Numbered from the stretch's first letter, positions 45,792 to 54,798 are shown. The stretch: 64,000 bases of DNA from Chryseobacterium pennipullorum (GCF_003384725.1 NZ_QNVV01000001.1:1-64000); one strand, 5' to 3'. Notes: generated from the letters alone by a model not told the origin. A program made the numbers and translations.

Positions 45792-47768
45792 TTAACCTTT
45801 TAAAATATCCCGTTCGGGTTTTCCGTTTATATAACGTCCATCCATGGTTAGTGTAGCATCATCCTTGTTTGAACGATGAAGGTATTTATTGCGAACCCAC
45901 ATTAACTGCACCTTTGGCAGAGTAACTGTAAGAGAATTGATACCATCATTAGTAATTGCATAATCATACAATTCATGCTTTACAGGTTGTAATTCTTTTG
46001 ATACTGTATATATGTTATCAGTTGTTTTTTTAAACACCATTTTTCCATATTTCTCACAAAAAGTTTTCATAATTGCAAAAGGAATATATTGATAGCTATT
46101 AGACAGCCCGTTTCTTACCCCATATAATGTATATAAATGACTGTAAGAAAGGGTATCCAGTTTAGAAAAATTGGTTTTAAGCTCTTTTGTAATCATAAAC
46201 TGCTCCGGCTGATACCATCCTTCTTCAATATAACGTTTTTTTATTTTTTCCAGTTCTTTTTTCGCTGCACTCTCATTATCTCCATAGAGCATGTATTCTC
46301 CTAAGTATCTTTTTTCGTCGCTTATTTCACCGTACCCACCGCCAATATCTGAATGCACTCCCGGCATCGTAAGCTGGTAACCTACTCCCGCTTTTACAGA
46401 ACTATCAATATTAGTCAATTTAAAATTATTCCTGTATTCATCAGCAGCAGTCAACTGTACGATCTTTTTTGCTCTCCCTTTTAATTTTAACTGAAGTTCA
46501 ATCACATCATTTAAATGGAGGATACCATAGGATGCAACGGTATCAAACAACCCGATAAAGTTAAAGGTAATTTCTTTAGAACTTTTTAAATTCAGATAAA
46601 TCGCAATTAACGAGTCCTGGGACAAAAAATATCTTGCCGCTGCCGCACCCCGGCTGAAACCAAATACATTGATGGTTACTTTACCAATAGATATTTTATT
46701 AGCAAAATATTTTTCATTAGCCAGATCCTTCATTTGCTGTACTCCCCGCTGCACTTTATCTTTAATACCTCTCATATAAATAGCGATACCCGTCCCCAAT
46801 GCTCCTCCGGGAAAAGTCTGATCCTTTTTTTTATCTTCAGTACCTATCCCTTCGGTATAAATTTTAATAATATCTTCATTTTTTTTAACCTCATTATTCA
46901 TATACAGTAAAGCTACATTGGAGTAGAAATTAGTATAACTATCATCCTCTTTATTACTTTTTCTGTTATAAACATCTGTTTTTCCAATCCTTTCTGTAGT
47001 ATTGGTCATATTGTTCATAGTTCCATCAAAGAACATATTGAAAACTACGTCTCTCTTAGATTTATTATCCTGTTTAGGTTTGTTGTCAGGGGCACTAACT
47101 ACAATTGGCTTATTCGTCTGCTGCGGTTTATCAACATGTTGTGCCAGCTCATTTTGTATAACAAGCTGAATTTTTTCTTCTGTACGATTGATGTAATTTT
47201 TATATTCCGCTTTAATATAATACTCGTGTTCGCTTTCATCGATCCAGTCTTTTTTGTTCAGAGCATCCTGATAGAGACTGAGTTGATTAAAATACAGATA
47301 GGCAAAACCTTTATCATCTACACCGCTGGTTGTAGAAGTACCCATCGGCCGATCTTTAGTAGTTTCCGCTTCGTAAATAGATATTTCCAGGGAATCTCCC
47401 TTTGGAATATTGATTGTTTTAATGGCTAACTGTATTTTATCCAGATAGCCTACCTTTCTTTTTCCTATCGGTTTACCTCTGAAATCCTGCCATTCTATGG
47501 ATAGGATTTTTGGATTTCCCAAAAGAATAAATAAATCAATAGAATGCTCAATATTTTTACCACTCTTAACCACTACAGCAATAAGTCTTACTTTCTTTCC
47601 TGCCAGATTAGGGTGAAATTTAAAAGTTCCCGCAGCGTTCGTCGACAGTATCTTACCATTGTATTCTATTTTCCACTCTTTTACTTTTGGATTTCCTGTG
47701 ACGGCCAGCAGGCTGTAGCTGTATGATTTATAAGTAAGAGGTCTTGTTTCTCCTATAATTTTCATCAA
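45792..47768 (-). CDS. DUF2235 alpha/beta-hydrolase (Tle-like) effector
   Basis: 658 residues. Residues about 1-205 are two beta-sandwich-like regions with no known name, then a charged linker. The DUF2235 domain starts at VVFNMFFDGTMNN (246-250 FFDGT), with GFSRGAAAARYF (nucleophile Ser 372), GLFDTVASYG (Asp 409) and PGVHSDIGGGYG (His 472), the catalytic triad of Tle1-type phospholipases of T6SS. No signal peptide, in agreement with delivery by a contractile machine. The gene is preceded by a PAAR-like DUF4280 gene and followed by a DUF2931 gene. Confidence 0.83.
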   Translation of the reverse strand: MMKIIGETRPLTYKSYSYSLLAVTGNPKVKEWKIEYNGKILSTNAAGTFKFHPNLAGKKVRLIAVVVKSGKNIEHSIDLFILLGNPKILSIEWQDFRGKPIGKRKVGYLDKIQLAIKTINIPKGDSLEISIYEAETTKDRPMGTSTTSGVDDKGFAYLYFNQLSLYQDALNKKDWIDESEHEYYIKAEYKNYINRTEEKIQLVIQNELAQHVDKPQQTNKPIVVSAPDNKPKQDNKSKRDVVFNMFFDGTMNNMTNTTERIGKTDVYNRKSNKEDDSYTNFYSNVALLYMNNEVKKNEDIIKIYTEGIGTEDKKKDQTFPGGALGTGIAIYMRGIKDKVQRGVQQMKDLANEKYFANKISIGKVTINVFGFSRGAAAARYFLSQDSLIAIYLNLKSSKEITFNFIGLFDTVASYGILHLNDVIELQLKLKGRAKKIVQLTAADEYRNNFKLTNIDSSVKAGVGYQLTMPGVHSDIGGGYGEISDEKRYLGEYMLYGDNESAAKKELEKIKKRYIEEGWYQPEQFMITKELKTNFSKLDTLSYSHLYTLYGVRNGLSNSYQYIPFAIMKTFCEKYGKMVFKKTTDNIYTVSKELQPVKHELYDYAITNDGINSLTVTLPKVQLMWVRNKYLHRSNKDDATLTMDGRYINGKPERDILKG

Positions 47769-47776
47769 TGTGTTTT

Positions 47777-48253
47777 TTAAAGTTTAACAATATCCTCTTC
47801 CTCCTCTGCAATTTCTTCTTTCCTCAAATCAATAAACGGAAATACTTCTGCAAGCACCTCAGGGCGTGCATTATCTATGTTTTGTTGAGAAATTTCCGCT
47901 GTTTGTCCGTGGTTGACAATGGTAATACAATCCGGGCTTCCTATCGGACAGGTCGCTTTACTGTCTTCCAACAGCGCTTTCCCACTATTATCTTCCAGCG
48001 TAATGTTCTTATAGTAGCTGCTCCATTGGGTGATGGTAACCTGACAAGGATTATTGTTCATTTTGGCACAACTTCCAAAGGTATTCTTCTCAAAAGTTTT
48101 ACCAATATCTGCGTGAGTAGCCATCAGCTTACTGCTGCCTTCCTTATCGTTAATGTATCGTTTGCTTTGGGTTTTCACCAGCAATTTATCCGGAGCTGTG
48201 CCGAACTGGCATATACAGACAGCTCCCTGGCATACTAAATGTTTCTCGCTCAT
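47777..48253 (-). CDS. DUF4280 PAAR-like spike protein
   Basis: 158 residues from MSEKHLVCQGA; an upstream ATG at 48298 would add 15 residues. The DUF4280 signature is visible: VCQGAVCICQFGTAPDKL at the N-terminus, DKEGSSKLMATHADIG, FGSCAKMNNNPCQV in the middle and ATCPIGSPDCITIVNHGQ. The family is PAAR-like and caps the VgrG spike in Bacteroidota T6SS and eCIS systems. It stands 8 bp before the DUF2235 gene, so it probably carries that effector. Confidence 0.85.
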   Translation of the reverse strand: MSEKHLVCQGAVCICQFGTAPDKLLVKTQSKRYINDKEGSSKLMATHADIGKTFEKNTFGSCAKMNNNPCQVTITQWSSYYKNITLEDNSGKALLEDSKATCPIGSPDCITIVNHGQTAEISQQNIDNARPEVLAEVFPFIDLRKEEIAEEEEDIVKL

Positions 48254-48432
48254 TATGTTTTGTGTTTTTACTTTTTTATTTTGTTCTGAAGCTTCCATGA
48301 AATATCTAAAAGATAGATCATTCTCTCTGGAAACTTATTATTCCGGTAACAAAATAGGTCGAAATTTAAGTATGTCCTGTTTTTTTAGGGGCACAATATA
48401 TTCCATACTATTAATTTCAATGATTGGGTATA

Positions 48433-49419
48433 TTAAATATAAGATTTCTGCTGATATACTTCAATAGCAATACCAACTTCCTTATTTTGATGAAATGCTG
48501 ATAATTTCCCTATTACTGAAGAAATAGTTTTTGTCTCCTCATTAAGCTGATAAAGAAGATCAAGAGAGCCATTTTTCAAATCTGCTGCAATGGGAGTATT
48601 TATTTGTTTCCCTTTTATATGGATAAGAATTTTATTATATTCCGTCAGTGTTTTTTGCAGCGAAAAGACGACTGTATAAGAAATAACCTCTTTCAGAGAG
48701 GGAAAATAAAAGTTAAGCATTTCTTCTTTCTGGTAATCAGGATATAAAGTGTACAGCGGCATAAAGTAAATTGCATAAAACAGATTCTGATGCAATACTT
48801 CTGTACTCCCGCTCATGTTTTCGTAAAACCGGTTTAGCTTCCCGATCGTTTCATCTGCTACCTTGCCTTCATAATATTGATGTATTCTGGGATAATATTC
48901 TTCTTTCCAGCGATTTTTGATCTCATTTACGTTGAGTATCCCCTCTGCTCGCCCATCTTTTTTTAAAGAAATTTCTAATGGATAAAGTGCCTTACTCGCA
49001 GTTTCCATAAGCTTTTCTAACATCAATTCCACTTCCTGATCATTGACGTATATTTTTTTTCTCACAATAGATAAAGCCATCCCCTGTTTTCGTTGAATAT
49101 CAACAAGGTAGTGTATTCTTGTTTCTGGTAAAGCAGTGGTCATCACTACACCATAGGTAGATTTTTCGGGGGTCCCAGGAAGTATTATTTGTGGAGTAAA
49201 GAGACTTTTCTCTTTCCGTTTACTTTTCTTGTCAGCAGGGATATAAATATATTTAAGGTATTTCGGTAGATTTCCGGGAATAATTTCGTGCAGAGCACAA
49301 TGCTGATTGTGAAAGGCAATCAGTTCTTCTTTAGAAATATCATATTCGCTGGAAAGGGAATCCAGGTCGGTAATATCTTTAATTTTAATTCTAGTATTTT
49401 CCATTTGTGTGTTTTTCAT
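48433..49419 (-). CDS. Unknown protein with LysM-like N-terminus, cassette leader
   Basis: 328 residues. The first about 70 residues (ITDLDSLSSEYDISKEELIAFH, then IIPGNLPKYLKYIYIP) resemble a LysM domain, which T6SS and eCIS proteins use as an adaptor. The rest is mostly helical (TIGKLNRFYENMSGSTEVLHQN), function unknown. No signal peptide. First gene of the minus-strand cassette before the DUF4280 gene; chaperone or adaptor is a plausible but unproven role. Confidence 0.65.
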   Translation of the reverse strand: MKNTQMENTRIKIKDITDLDSLSSEYDISKEELIAFHNQHCALHEIIPGNLPKYLKYIYIPADKKSKRKEKSLFTPQIILPGTPEKSTYGVVMTTALPETRIHYLVDIQRKQGMALSIVRKKIYVNDQEVELMLEKLMETASKALYPLEISLKKDGRAEGILNVNEIKNRWKEEYYPRIHQYYEGKVADETIGKLNRFYENMSGSTEVLHQNLFYAIYFMPLYTLYPDYQKEEMLNFYFPSLKEVISYTVVFSLQKTLTEYNKILIHIKGKQINTPIAADLKNGSLDLLYQLNEETKTISSVIGKLSAFHQNKEVGIAIEVYQQKSYI

Positions 49420-49448
49420 CTTACACTAAGATCGGGAAAATAATGTTT

Positions 49449-49484
49449 AAAAAAAATATCTCAGAAAGAAAACTTCTGAGATAT
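49449..49484 (-). terminator. Terminator of the GT2/DUF4199 operon
   Basis: Perfect 11-bp stem (49456-49466 with 49474-49484), loop agaaaac, with a T run on the minus strand. Confidence 0.85.
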
Positions 49485-49515
49485 CATATGTTTAATAAAG
49501 TATATAAATTTAAAA

Positions 49516-50466
49516 TTATATCACTTCATCAATAGTATAGTTTTTATGTTCACGGTTGGTTCTGATAATCATTTCACCCAGGAATCCTGCGATGAAAAGT
49601 AGAGTCCCCATGATCATCATCGTTAAAGCAATAAAGAACCATGGGTTGTTGGTAATCAGATGGCCATAAATTCCTCTTGCAACATCAATTAGTTTTGAAA
49701 TCCCCAGCCAAAGCGCAGAAAGAAAACCGAAAATAAACATTAAGGTTCCAACCGCTCCAAAGAAATGCATAGGCCTTCCTCCAAAACGACTTACAAACCA
49801 AAGGGTTACAAGATCCAGAAATCCCCTTATAAATCTTTCTGTTCCGAATTTTGAAGTACCGTATGGTCTTGCCTGATGCTGAACTTCTTTTTCTGTAATT
49901 CTTCTGAAACCGGCATTAGCTGCCAGTACCGGAATATAACGGTGCATATCTCCGTAGACATCTATGGATTTTACAACCTGTCTTTTATACGCTTTCAATC
50001 CACAATTAAAGTCATGAAGCTCAACTCCTGAAACTTTTCTGGCGGCTGCATTGAACAATTTCGAAGGAATATTTTTCGTCATTACGTTATCAAAACGTTT
50101 CTTCTTCCATCCGGAAACGATATCGTAATTATCAGCCATCACCATATTGTACAGTTCCGGTATTTCTTCAGGAAAATCCTGCAAATCAGCATCCATGGTA
50201 ATCACCACATCTCCGTTTGTTCTTTCAAAGGCAGCGTGAAGAGCCTGTGACTTTCCGTAATTTCTGGAAAATTTAATGGCGTGGATCTGAGGATACTGAA
50301 CTTTCATATTCTCAATAATACTCCACGACAAATCCGTACTGCCATCGTCTACAAACCAGATTTCATAAGATAAGCTGCTGTTTCTGCAGACTTTATCAAT
50401 TCTGGAAAAAAGCTCTTCCAGAGAGTCTTCTTCGTTCAGTAACGGAATTACTATAGATAAATTCAT
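49516..50466 (-). CDS. Family 2 glycosyltransferase (DPM1/ArnC-like)
   Basis: 316 residues. The GT2 domain (NLSIVIPLLNEEDSLEELF, VDDGSTD, MDADLQDFP with the DXD-like motif, RNYGKSQALHAAF) is followed by two C-terminal membrane helices. This is the layout of polyprenyl-phosphate mannose/glucose synthases (DPM1, ArnC, GtrB), which make lipid-linked sugars for envelope glycosylation. It lies 15 bp after the DUF4199 gene. Confidence 0.9.
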   Translation of the reverse strand: MNLSIVIPLLNEEDSLEELFSRIDKVCRNSSLSYEIWFVDDGSTDLSWSIIENMKVQYPQIHAIKFSRNYGKSQALHAAFERTNGDVVITMDADLQDFPEEIPELYNMVMADNYDIVSGWKKKRFDNVMTKNIPSKLFNAAARKVSGVELHDFNCGLKAYKRQVVKSIDVYGDMHRYIPVLAANAGFRRITEKEVQHQARPYGTSKFGTERFIRGFLDLVTLWFVSRFGGRPMHFFGAVGTLMFIFGFLSALWLGISKLIDVARGIYGHLITNNPWFFIALTMMIMGTLLFIAGFLGEMIIRTNREHKNYTIDEVI

Positions 50467-50481
50467 TTAATTTTAATAAAA

Positions 50482-51084
50482 TTATTCTTTAATCTCTTCT
50501 TCGGGCTGATAAATGCTTCTTGTTCTGAAAAATGCGCCGAAAAACACCGACAAAACTACGTAAAATATAAGAATTGCTGCAAAATATCCTGAAAAATGAC
50601 TTGCGGTAAGCATATCTTTTCCTTTAACAGCTTCCGGGGTGAAGCTTTGAAGTCTTTCGTTGTATTTCTGATCCAATTCATCAATGTCTTTCTGATGCTT
50701 TAGAATTTTTCTGGCCGAGGTATATTCTGTATCCAGTTCGCTCTTTTGCCTCTGTACATATTGATAGTTCAGCAGTTTCTTGGCATCAGGATCTACAAAA
50801 TTCAAGAAAGTATACATACTGAATATAGAAAGAATTCCTCCGATAAACATGGGAACGAAAGCCCTTTTGAATGCTTCTTTAAAACTAACTACTTTATGGC
50901 TGTTCCAATACAGTTTCACGGACCAGAACGCAGCACCGGCATATAGAATAGGCAACACAAAAGCATTGGCCTTCAGTGAGATATCAAAATAATTGATTCC
51001 CGATAAAAAAAAGTATACTACAAAAAAAACAATCATTGTAGCGATAAAAAGTATAATTCCTAGTGTTGATGGACTTTTCGTCAT
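50482..51084 (-). CDS. DUF4199 membrane protein
   Basis: 200 residues with four likely membrane helices (about 8-28, 40-58, 73-93, 165-185) and a coiled-coil-like segment in the middle (LDTEYTSARKILKHQKDIDEL). It matches DUF4199, a Bacteroidota family of unknown function often next to GT2 genes. It starts the two-gene unit with the glycosyltransferase. Confidence 0.82.
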   Translation of the reverse strand: MTKSPSTLGIILFIATMIVFFVVYFFLSGINYFDISLKANAFVLPILYAGAAFWSVKLYWNSHKVVSFKEAFKRAFVPMFIGGILSIFSMYTFLNFVDPDAKKLLNYQYVQRQKSELDTEYTSARKILKHQKDIDELDQKYNERLQSFTPEAVKGKDMLTASHFSGYFAAILIFYVVLSVFFGAFFRTRSIYQPEEEIKE

Positions 51085-51182
51085 ATTTAAAATTTTAGAA
51101 AAAAGTTGAAAAATTATTCCTCTAAATGTCAGCCGTTTAGCTTTACCACTGCATTTTTTCGACTAATTTTCTCTGATAAAGT

Positions 51183-51212
51183 TTTGAAGTTTATAAAATA
51201 TTCCTACCTTTG
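51183..51212 (+). promoter_or_regulatory. Promoter of the SRP RNA gene
   Basis: TTTG (51183-51186), 18-bp spacing, TACCTTTG (51205-51212), a perfect match to TTTG-N18/19-TAnnTTTG. The first paired base of the RNA lies 5 bp further on, where transcription is expected to start. Confidence 0.85.
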
Positions 51213-51216
51213 CAAC

Positions 51217-51309
51217 GGCAAGTCCTAAACAACCAGCTCCTGAGAATCCTCCAGGGTGGGAACGCAGCAAAGGTAATCGGTCGTAGCGGTGTGATTTAGG
51301 TAGCTTGCC
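51217..51309 (+). ncRNA. ffs: Signal recognition particle RNA (4.5S-type)
   Basis: The terminal stem ggcaag (51217-51222) pairs with cttgcc (51304-51309). In the middle the conserved domain IV core is seen: tcctccagggtgggaa followed by cgcagcaaagg, the Ffh-binding asymmetric loop. A run of nine T follows the closing stem at 51311-51319 as an intrinsic terminator. The RNA forms the SRP with Ffh for co-translational membrane targeting. The exact ends are inferred from the stem. Confidence 0.88.
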
Positions 51310-51428
51310 ATTTTTTTTTGGTTTAAAGTGAGAAGAGAGGTAATTGGATAATTATCTTTTTTTGTTTTTAATACCTTCAGCATTATTTTCATTTTTCCTA
51401 TTTTCAGATTACCCCTATTCATCATTAA

Positions 51429-52115
51429 TTAAAATTCGAACGTCTCCCCCAGTTTTGGTAAAACAAGCTCTATATTTCTATCTGCAAAATGCTTTAAGGC
51501 ACTTTCATGATTGATCTCAATAGCAGGAAAAGTATCGAAGTGGCATCCGATCACTTTTGGAGTTTTTAATAATTCTGCTGCTGCAAAAGATGCTTTTCTC
51601 GGACACATTGTATAGTGGCTCCCAATAGGAAGGATAGATAGATCGATATTTCCGTATAATCTTGGAAACAGCTCCATATCAGCCATTACTCCGGTATCAC
51701 CTGCCAGATAAATATTTTTTCCTTCAGGAAGTCTGAAAATATATCCTACAGGAACGCCCCCATAGCTTCCATCAGGGAATGAACTGGTGTGGTGAGCCGG
51801 AACCATGGAAATTTTAAGATCGTCGATTTTTGCCGATCCCCCTAAGTTCACATCGTCTGTGTTTTTTGCTTGTTTAAAGTATCCGCATACTTCCGGTACT
51901 CCAATTACCGTAGCGTCTGGATAATGTTGCAGTACCTCTGCCACATCCGCAATATGATCTCCATGCGCATGGGTCAGAAGAATGTAATCAATTTTTTGAG
52001 CGGTGATATCAAAGCCTGATTCCGCTTTTCTGTAGTTGTAGAAAGGATCGCATAAAATGGTTTTGTCTTTGTATGTAAACAAAAAACAGTTTTGTCCTAA
52101 GAATTGTATTTTCAT
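51429..52115 (-). CDS. MBL-fold metal-dependent hydrolase (UPF0173-like)
   Basis: 228 residues from MKIQFLGQN at 52115; an upstream in-frame extension to 52196 lies within the preceding gene and is not used. Motifs LLTHAHGDHIADV (HxHxDH), PAHHTSSFPDG, LAGDTGV and GCHFDTFP match the UPF0173 metal-dependent hydrolase group. Substrate unknown. It shares a minus-strand unit with a small membrane protein and an SRPBCC protein. Confidence 0.87.
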   Translation of the reverse strand: MKIQFLGQNCFLFTYKDKTILCDPFYNYRKAESGFDITAQKIDYILLTHAHGDHIADVAEVLQHYPDATVIGVPEVCGYFKQAKNTDDVNLGGSAKIDDLKISMVPAHHTSSFPDGSYGGVPVGYIFRLPEGKNIYLAGDTGVMADMELFPRLYGNIDLSILPIGSHYTMCPRKASFAAAELLKTPKVIGCHFDTFPAIEINHESALKHFADRNIELVLPKLGETFEF

Positions 52116-52132
52116 TTTAAATTTATTTTTAA

Positions 52133-52444
52133 TTAGTGGCTGTATACCGGACCTGTAACGACTACGGATGATACATAAATTTGATAAAGTGCCCATCCGG
52201 CATAGATGAGCAGTACGATCTGAAAAAGGAGCGACCAGATTGAAGGCTTCACTTTTCCTGTTAAAAGCAATACTGAAATCAAAACATTACCGATTATAAG
52301 AACAGTAGTAAAAGCCGCTATAGCACTGATCTCCATAAACGACAAGTCTAGACAGAATTCTTTAATAAACTCAAAGAAAAACAGACCTGCCATCAGCAAT
52401 GACAGATACGTAATAATTTTATGAGAAGGCATTGTATTTTTCAT
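52133..52444 (-). CDS. Small membrane protein, unknown
   Basis: 103 residues with three likely membrane helices (about 10-28, 38-60, 67-90). No family recognised. It lies 17 bp before the MBL gene and 22 bp after the SRPBCC gene. Confidence 0.65.
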   Translation of the reverse strand: MKNTMPSHKIITYLSLLMAGLFFFEFIKEFCLDLSFMEISAIAAFTTVLIIGNVLISVLLLTGKVKPSIWSLLFQIVLLIYAGWALYQIYVSSVVVTGPVYSH

Positions 52445-52466
52445 TCAGCAGAAATCAAAAAAAAGA

Positions 52467-52913
52467 TCATTTCTGAGGAAATTTATCTTCAATGAGGCGT
52501 AACCTGATATTATGCTCTAAAAAAGCTTTACAACCGTCTAAAACAGTCGTAAAGCCTCCTGTATTGTCGTTAACCGCTTTTAAAAGATCTTCACCTGTCT
52601 CGCTGAACCCATAGCTTTTAATGACAACCAGAGTACCATTCTCCATCGTTTTGAATTCATAATCTACCTTTACTGATGGTTCTCCCCACTCTGTTTTTAT
52701 CAGCTGGTTCGGGATCATCTGATGAACTTTTACGACGTTTTTCACACCGTACATTTCCCATTCCCAGGTCACCGTTTTTCCTTCTTCAAGTCTTCCGGTA
52801 GATTTTGTGAACCAGAAATTGGTTGTTACTTCAGGATTGATAAATGCTTCAAAGACCTCTTCAACCGGTTTTCTGATCAGCATTTGAGCTTCAACAAAGG
52901 CAGTAGAATTCAT
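52467..52913 (-). CDS. SRPBCC/AHSA1-type START-like protein
   Basis: 148 residues. The AHSA1-like pattern is seen in MLIRKPVEEVFEAFINPEVT, the W-rich TKSTGRLEEGKTVTWEWEMYG and YEFKTMENGTLVVIKSYGFS. A single-domain lipid- or ligand-binding fold; ligand unknown. It starts 17 bp after menA. Confidence 0.82.
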   Translation of the reverse strand: MNSTAFVEAQMLIRKPVEEVFEAFINPEVTTNFWFTKSTGRLEEGKTVTWEWEMYGVKNVVKVHQMIPNQLIKTEWGEPSVKVDYEFKTMENGTLVVIKSYGFSETGEDLLKAVNDNTGGFTTVLDGCKAFLEHNIRLRLIEDKFPQK

Positions 52914-52930
52914 GATATAATATTTTTAGG

Positions 52931-53860
52931 TTAGTTAAATAAATTAAGCCCGGCTGCCGTTAGGATAGCCATGACAAAAGTCATAATCCCAACCTGCTTT
53001 AAATATTGATCCAATTCTCTGGGCTCTTTTACCGACATAATATTTCTTCTCAGTTTTGCCAGCGGGAACAGCAAGATCATCACAATGAATACATAATAAT
53101 TCTGCGCCTGTATAAATCCGTTTATTCCTAAAAATATCAGGATGAGCACGAGAGGAAGCTGCAGAAGGATCATTTCATAGATCATTGCATTTTTGAAACC
53201 TATCCTCAGCGCGAAACTGTTCTTTCCAGATAACCTGTCGCTTTCGATATCGCGCATATTGTTAAGATTAAGCACGGCCATGCTCATCATCCCCACTGCC
53301 GTTCCCGGCAACAGCATATCCCAGCTGAAAGTTTTTGTAAACAAGAAGTAGCTTCCACAAACAGATACAAGTCCAAAGAAGATGAAGACAAAAATATCCC
53401 CAAGCCCCATATAACCATAAGGTTTTTTACCTACCGTATATCCTATTGCTGCCAGAATACACGCCACTCCCAGTCCTATGAAGATATAAAATTCATTCAT
53501 GTATTCAGGAATAAAGGCCACGTACAGTAAAGAAACCGTAGCAATGAAAGATAATACCGAGAAGAGAATCACCGCATTTTTCATCTGTACGGCAGTAATT
53601 TTTCCTGAGGCTACCGCTCTTGCTTCTGCTTCATTGATTCTTTTGGCATCGGTTCCTTTTACCCCGTCTCCATAATCATTGGCATAGTTTGATAAAATCT
53701 GATACAAAAGGGTTACCAAAAGTGCCAATACAAAAATTTTCCAGTCCCATATTCCACCTTCTCTGTAAAGTCTCCACTTTGCAATGAAGGCTCCCATGAT
53801 AATCCCGCTTAAGGAAAGCGGTAAAGTTCTTAGCCTTGCGGCTTTTATCCAATCAGTCAT
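52931..53860 (-). CDS. menA: 1,4-dihydroxy-2-naphthoate polyprenyltransferase
   Basis: 309 residues with about eight membrane helices. The prenyl-diphosphate motifs are NYANDYGDGVKGTDAKR (residues about 62-78) and NLNNMRDIESDRLSGKN (about 195-212). UbiA-type enzyme that attaches the prenyl chain to DHNA in menaquinone synthesis. It lies 76 bp after menB on the same strand. Confidence 0.93.
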   Translation of the reverse strand: MTDWIKAARLRTLPLSLSGIIMGAFIAKWRLYREGGIWDWKIFVLALLVTLLYQILSNYANDYGDGVKGTDAKRINEAEARAVASGKITAVQMKNAVILFSVLSFIATVSLLYVAFIPEYMNEFYIFIGLGVACILAAIGYTVGKKPYGYMGLGDIFVFIFFGLVSVCGSYFLFTKTFSWDMLLPGTAVGMMSMAVLNLNNMRDIESDRLSGKNSFALRIGFKNAMIYEMILLQLPLVLILIFLGINGFIQAQNYYVFIVMILLFPLAKLRRNIMSVKEPRELDQYLKQVGIMTFVMAILTAAGLNLFN

Positions 53861-53879
53861 AATTTGTATAATGTATGAT

Positions 53880-53926
53880 GTACAATGTAAAGAATTTTGA
53901 TTTAATCAATACTTTTTACATTGTAC
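53880..53926. repeat. 12-bp inverted repeat between menB and menA
   Basis: Perfect arms gtacaatgtaaa (53880-53891) and tttacattgtac (53915-53926), loop 23. It shares the acattg/caatgt words with the inverted repeats in the atpD-ribF and post-aminotransferase gaps. Confidence 0.75.
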
Positions 53927-53936
53927 TTTTACAATT

Positions 53937-54773
53937 TTAAGATATCCATTGATCTTCTCCGAAGTTCGGCTTTCTTTTTTCAAGGAATGCATTTCTTCCC
54001 TCTTTAGCTTCTTCGGTCATATAAGCTAAACGGGTTGCCTCTCCGGCAAACACCTGCTGTCCTACCATTCCATCATCTGTAAGGTTCATGGCAAACTTCA
54101 ACATTCGGATGGACATCGGAGATTTCCCTAAGATTTCCTGAGCCCACTCATAAGCAGTATCTTCCAATTCCGCATGAGGAACAACTTTGTTCACCATTCC
54201 CATTTCAAAAGCCTCCTGAGCTGAATAGTTTCTTCCTAAAAAGAAGATTTCACGAGCTTTCTTCTGGCCCACCATTTTCGCCAGGTAAGCAGATCCATAT
54301 CCACCGTCAAAACTTGTAACATCGGCATCGGTTTGTTTGAAAATAGCGTGTTCTTCACTTGCTAAAGTAAGGTCACAAACCACATGAAGAGAGTGTCCGC
54401 CTCCAACAGCCCATCCCGGAACTACTGCGATAACCACTTTCGGCATGAAACGGATCAAACGTTGAACTTCCAGAATATTTAAACGGTGTCTTCCATCTTC
54501 TCCAACATATCCCTGATCTCCCCTTGCTTTTTGATCTCCGCCACTGCAGAAAGCCCAGCCTCCGTCTTTAGGGCTTGGTCCTTCTCCGGAAAGCAGAACA
54601 ACGCCTATGGAAGGGTCTTCAGAAGCATCATAAAAAGCATCATATAATTCTGAAGTTGTCTTTGGTCTAAAAGCATTACGCACTTCCGGCCTGTTAAAAG
54701 CAATTCGTGCTACACCATTACATTTTTTATAAGTAATATCTTCGTATTCCTTAGCGGTTTTCCACTCGATCAT
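53937..54773 (-). CDS. menB: 1,4-dihydroxy-2-naphthoyl-CoA synthase
   Basis: 278 residues. Crotonase fold with the MenB markers WAFCSGGDQKARGDQGYVG and GWAVGGGHSLHVVCDLT; the C-terminal FLEKRKPNF is typical. Cyclises o-succinylbenzoyl-CoA in menaquinone synthesis. Starts the menB - menA unit; a -7 element lies just upstream. Confidence 0.96.
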   Translation of the reverse strand: MIEWKTAKEYEDITYKKCNGVARIAFNRPEVRNAFRPKTTSELYDAFYDASEDPSIGVVLLSGEGPSPKDGGWAFCSGGDQKARGDQGYVGEDGRHRLNILEVQRLIRFMPKVVIAVVPGWAVGGGHSLHVVCDLTLASEEHAIFKQTDADVTSFDGGYGSAYLAKMVGQKKAREIFFLGRNYSAQEAFEMGMVNKVVPHAELEDTAYEWAQEILGKSPMSIRMLKFAMNLTDDGMVGQQVFAGEATRLAYMTEEAKEGRNAFLEKRKPNFGEDQWIS

Positions 54774-54790
54774 TTTGTTAAAATTTTTCT

Positions 54791-54798
54791 CAAAGATA
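54791..54798 (-). promoter_or_regulatory. -7 element of the menB promoter
   Basis: Minus-strand TATCTTTG matches TAnnTTTG, 17 bp before the menB ATG. The -33 region is weak. Confidence 0.55.

Noticed and set aside
48297-48467. Plus-strand ORF starting MKYLKDRSF opposite the DUF4280 gene start
   Set aside because: Only about 56 codons, overlaps the cassette genes on the other strand, no promoter, RBS or family; probably chance.
51225-51425. Minus-strand 66-codon ORF over the SRP RNA
   Set aside because: It lies across the SRP RNA and its terminator; coding is unlikely.
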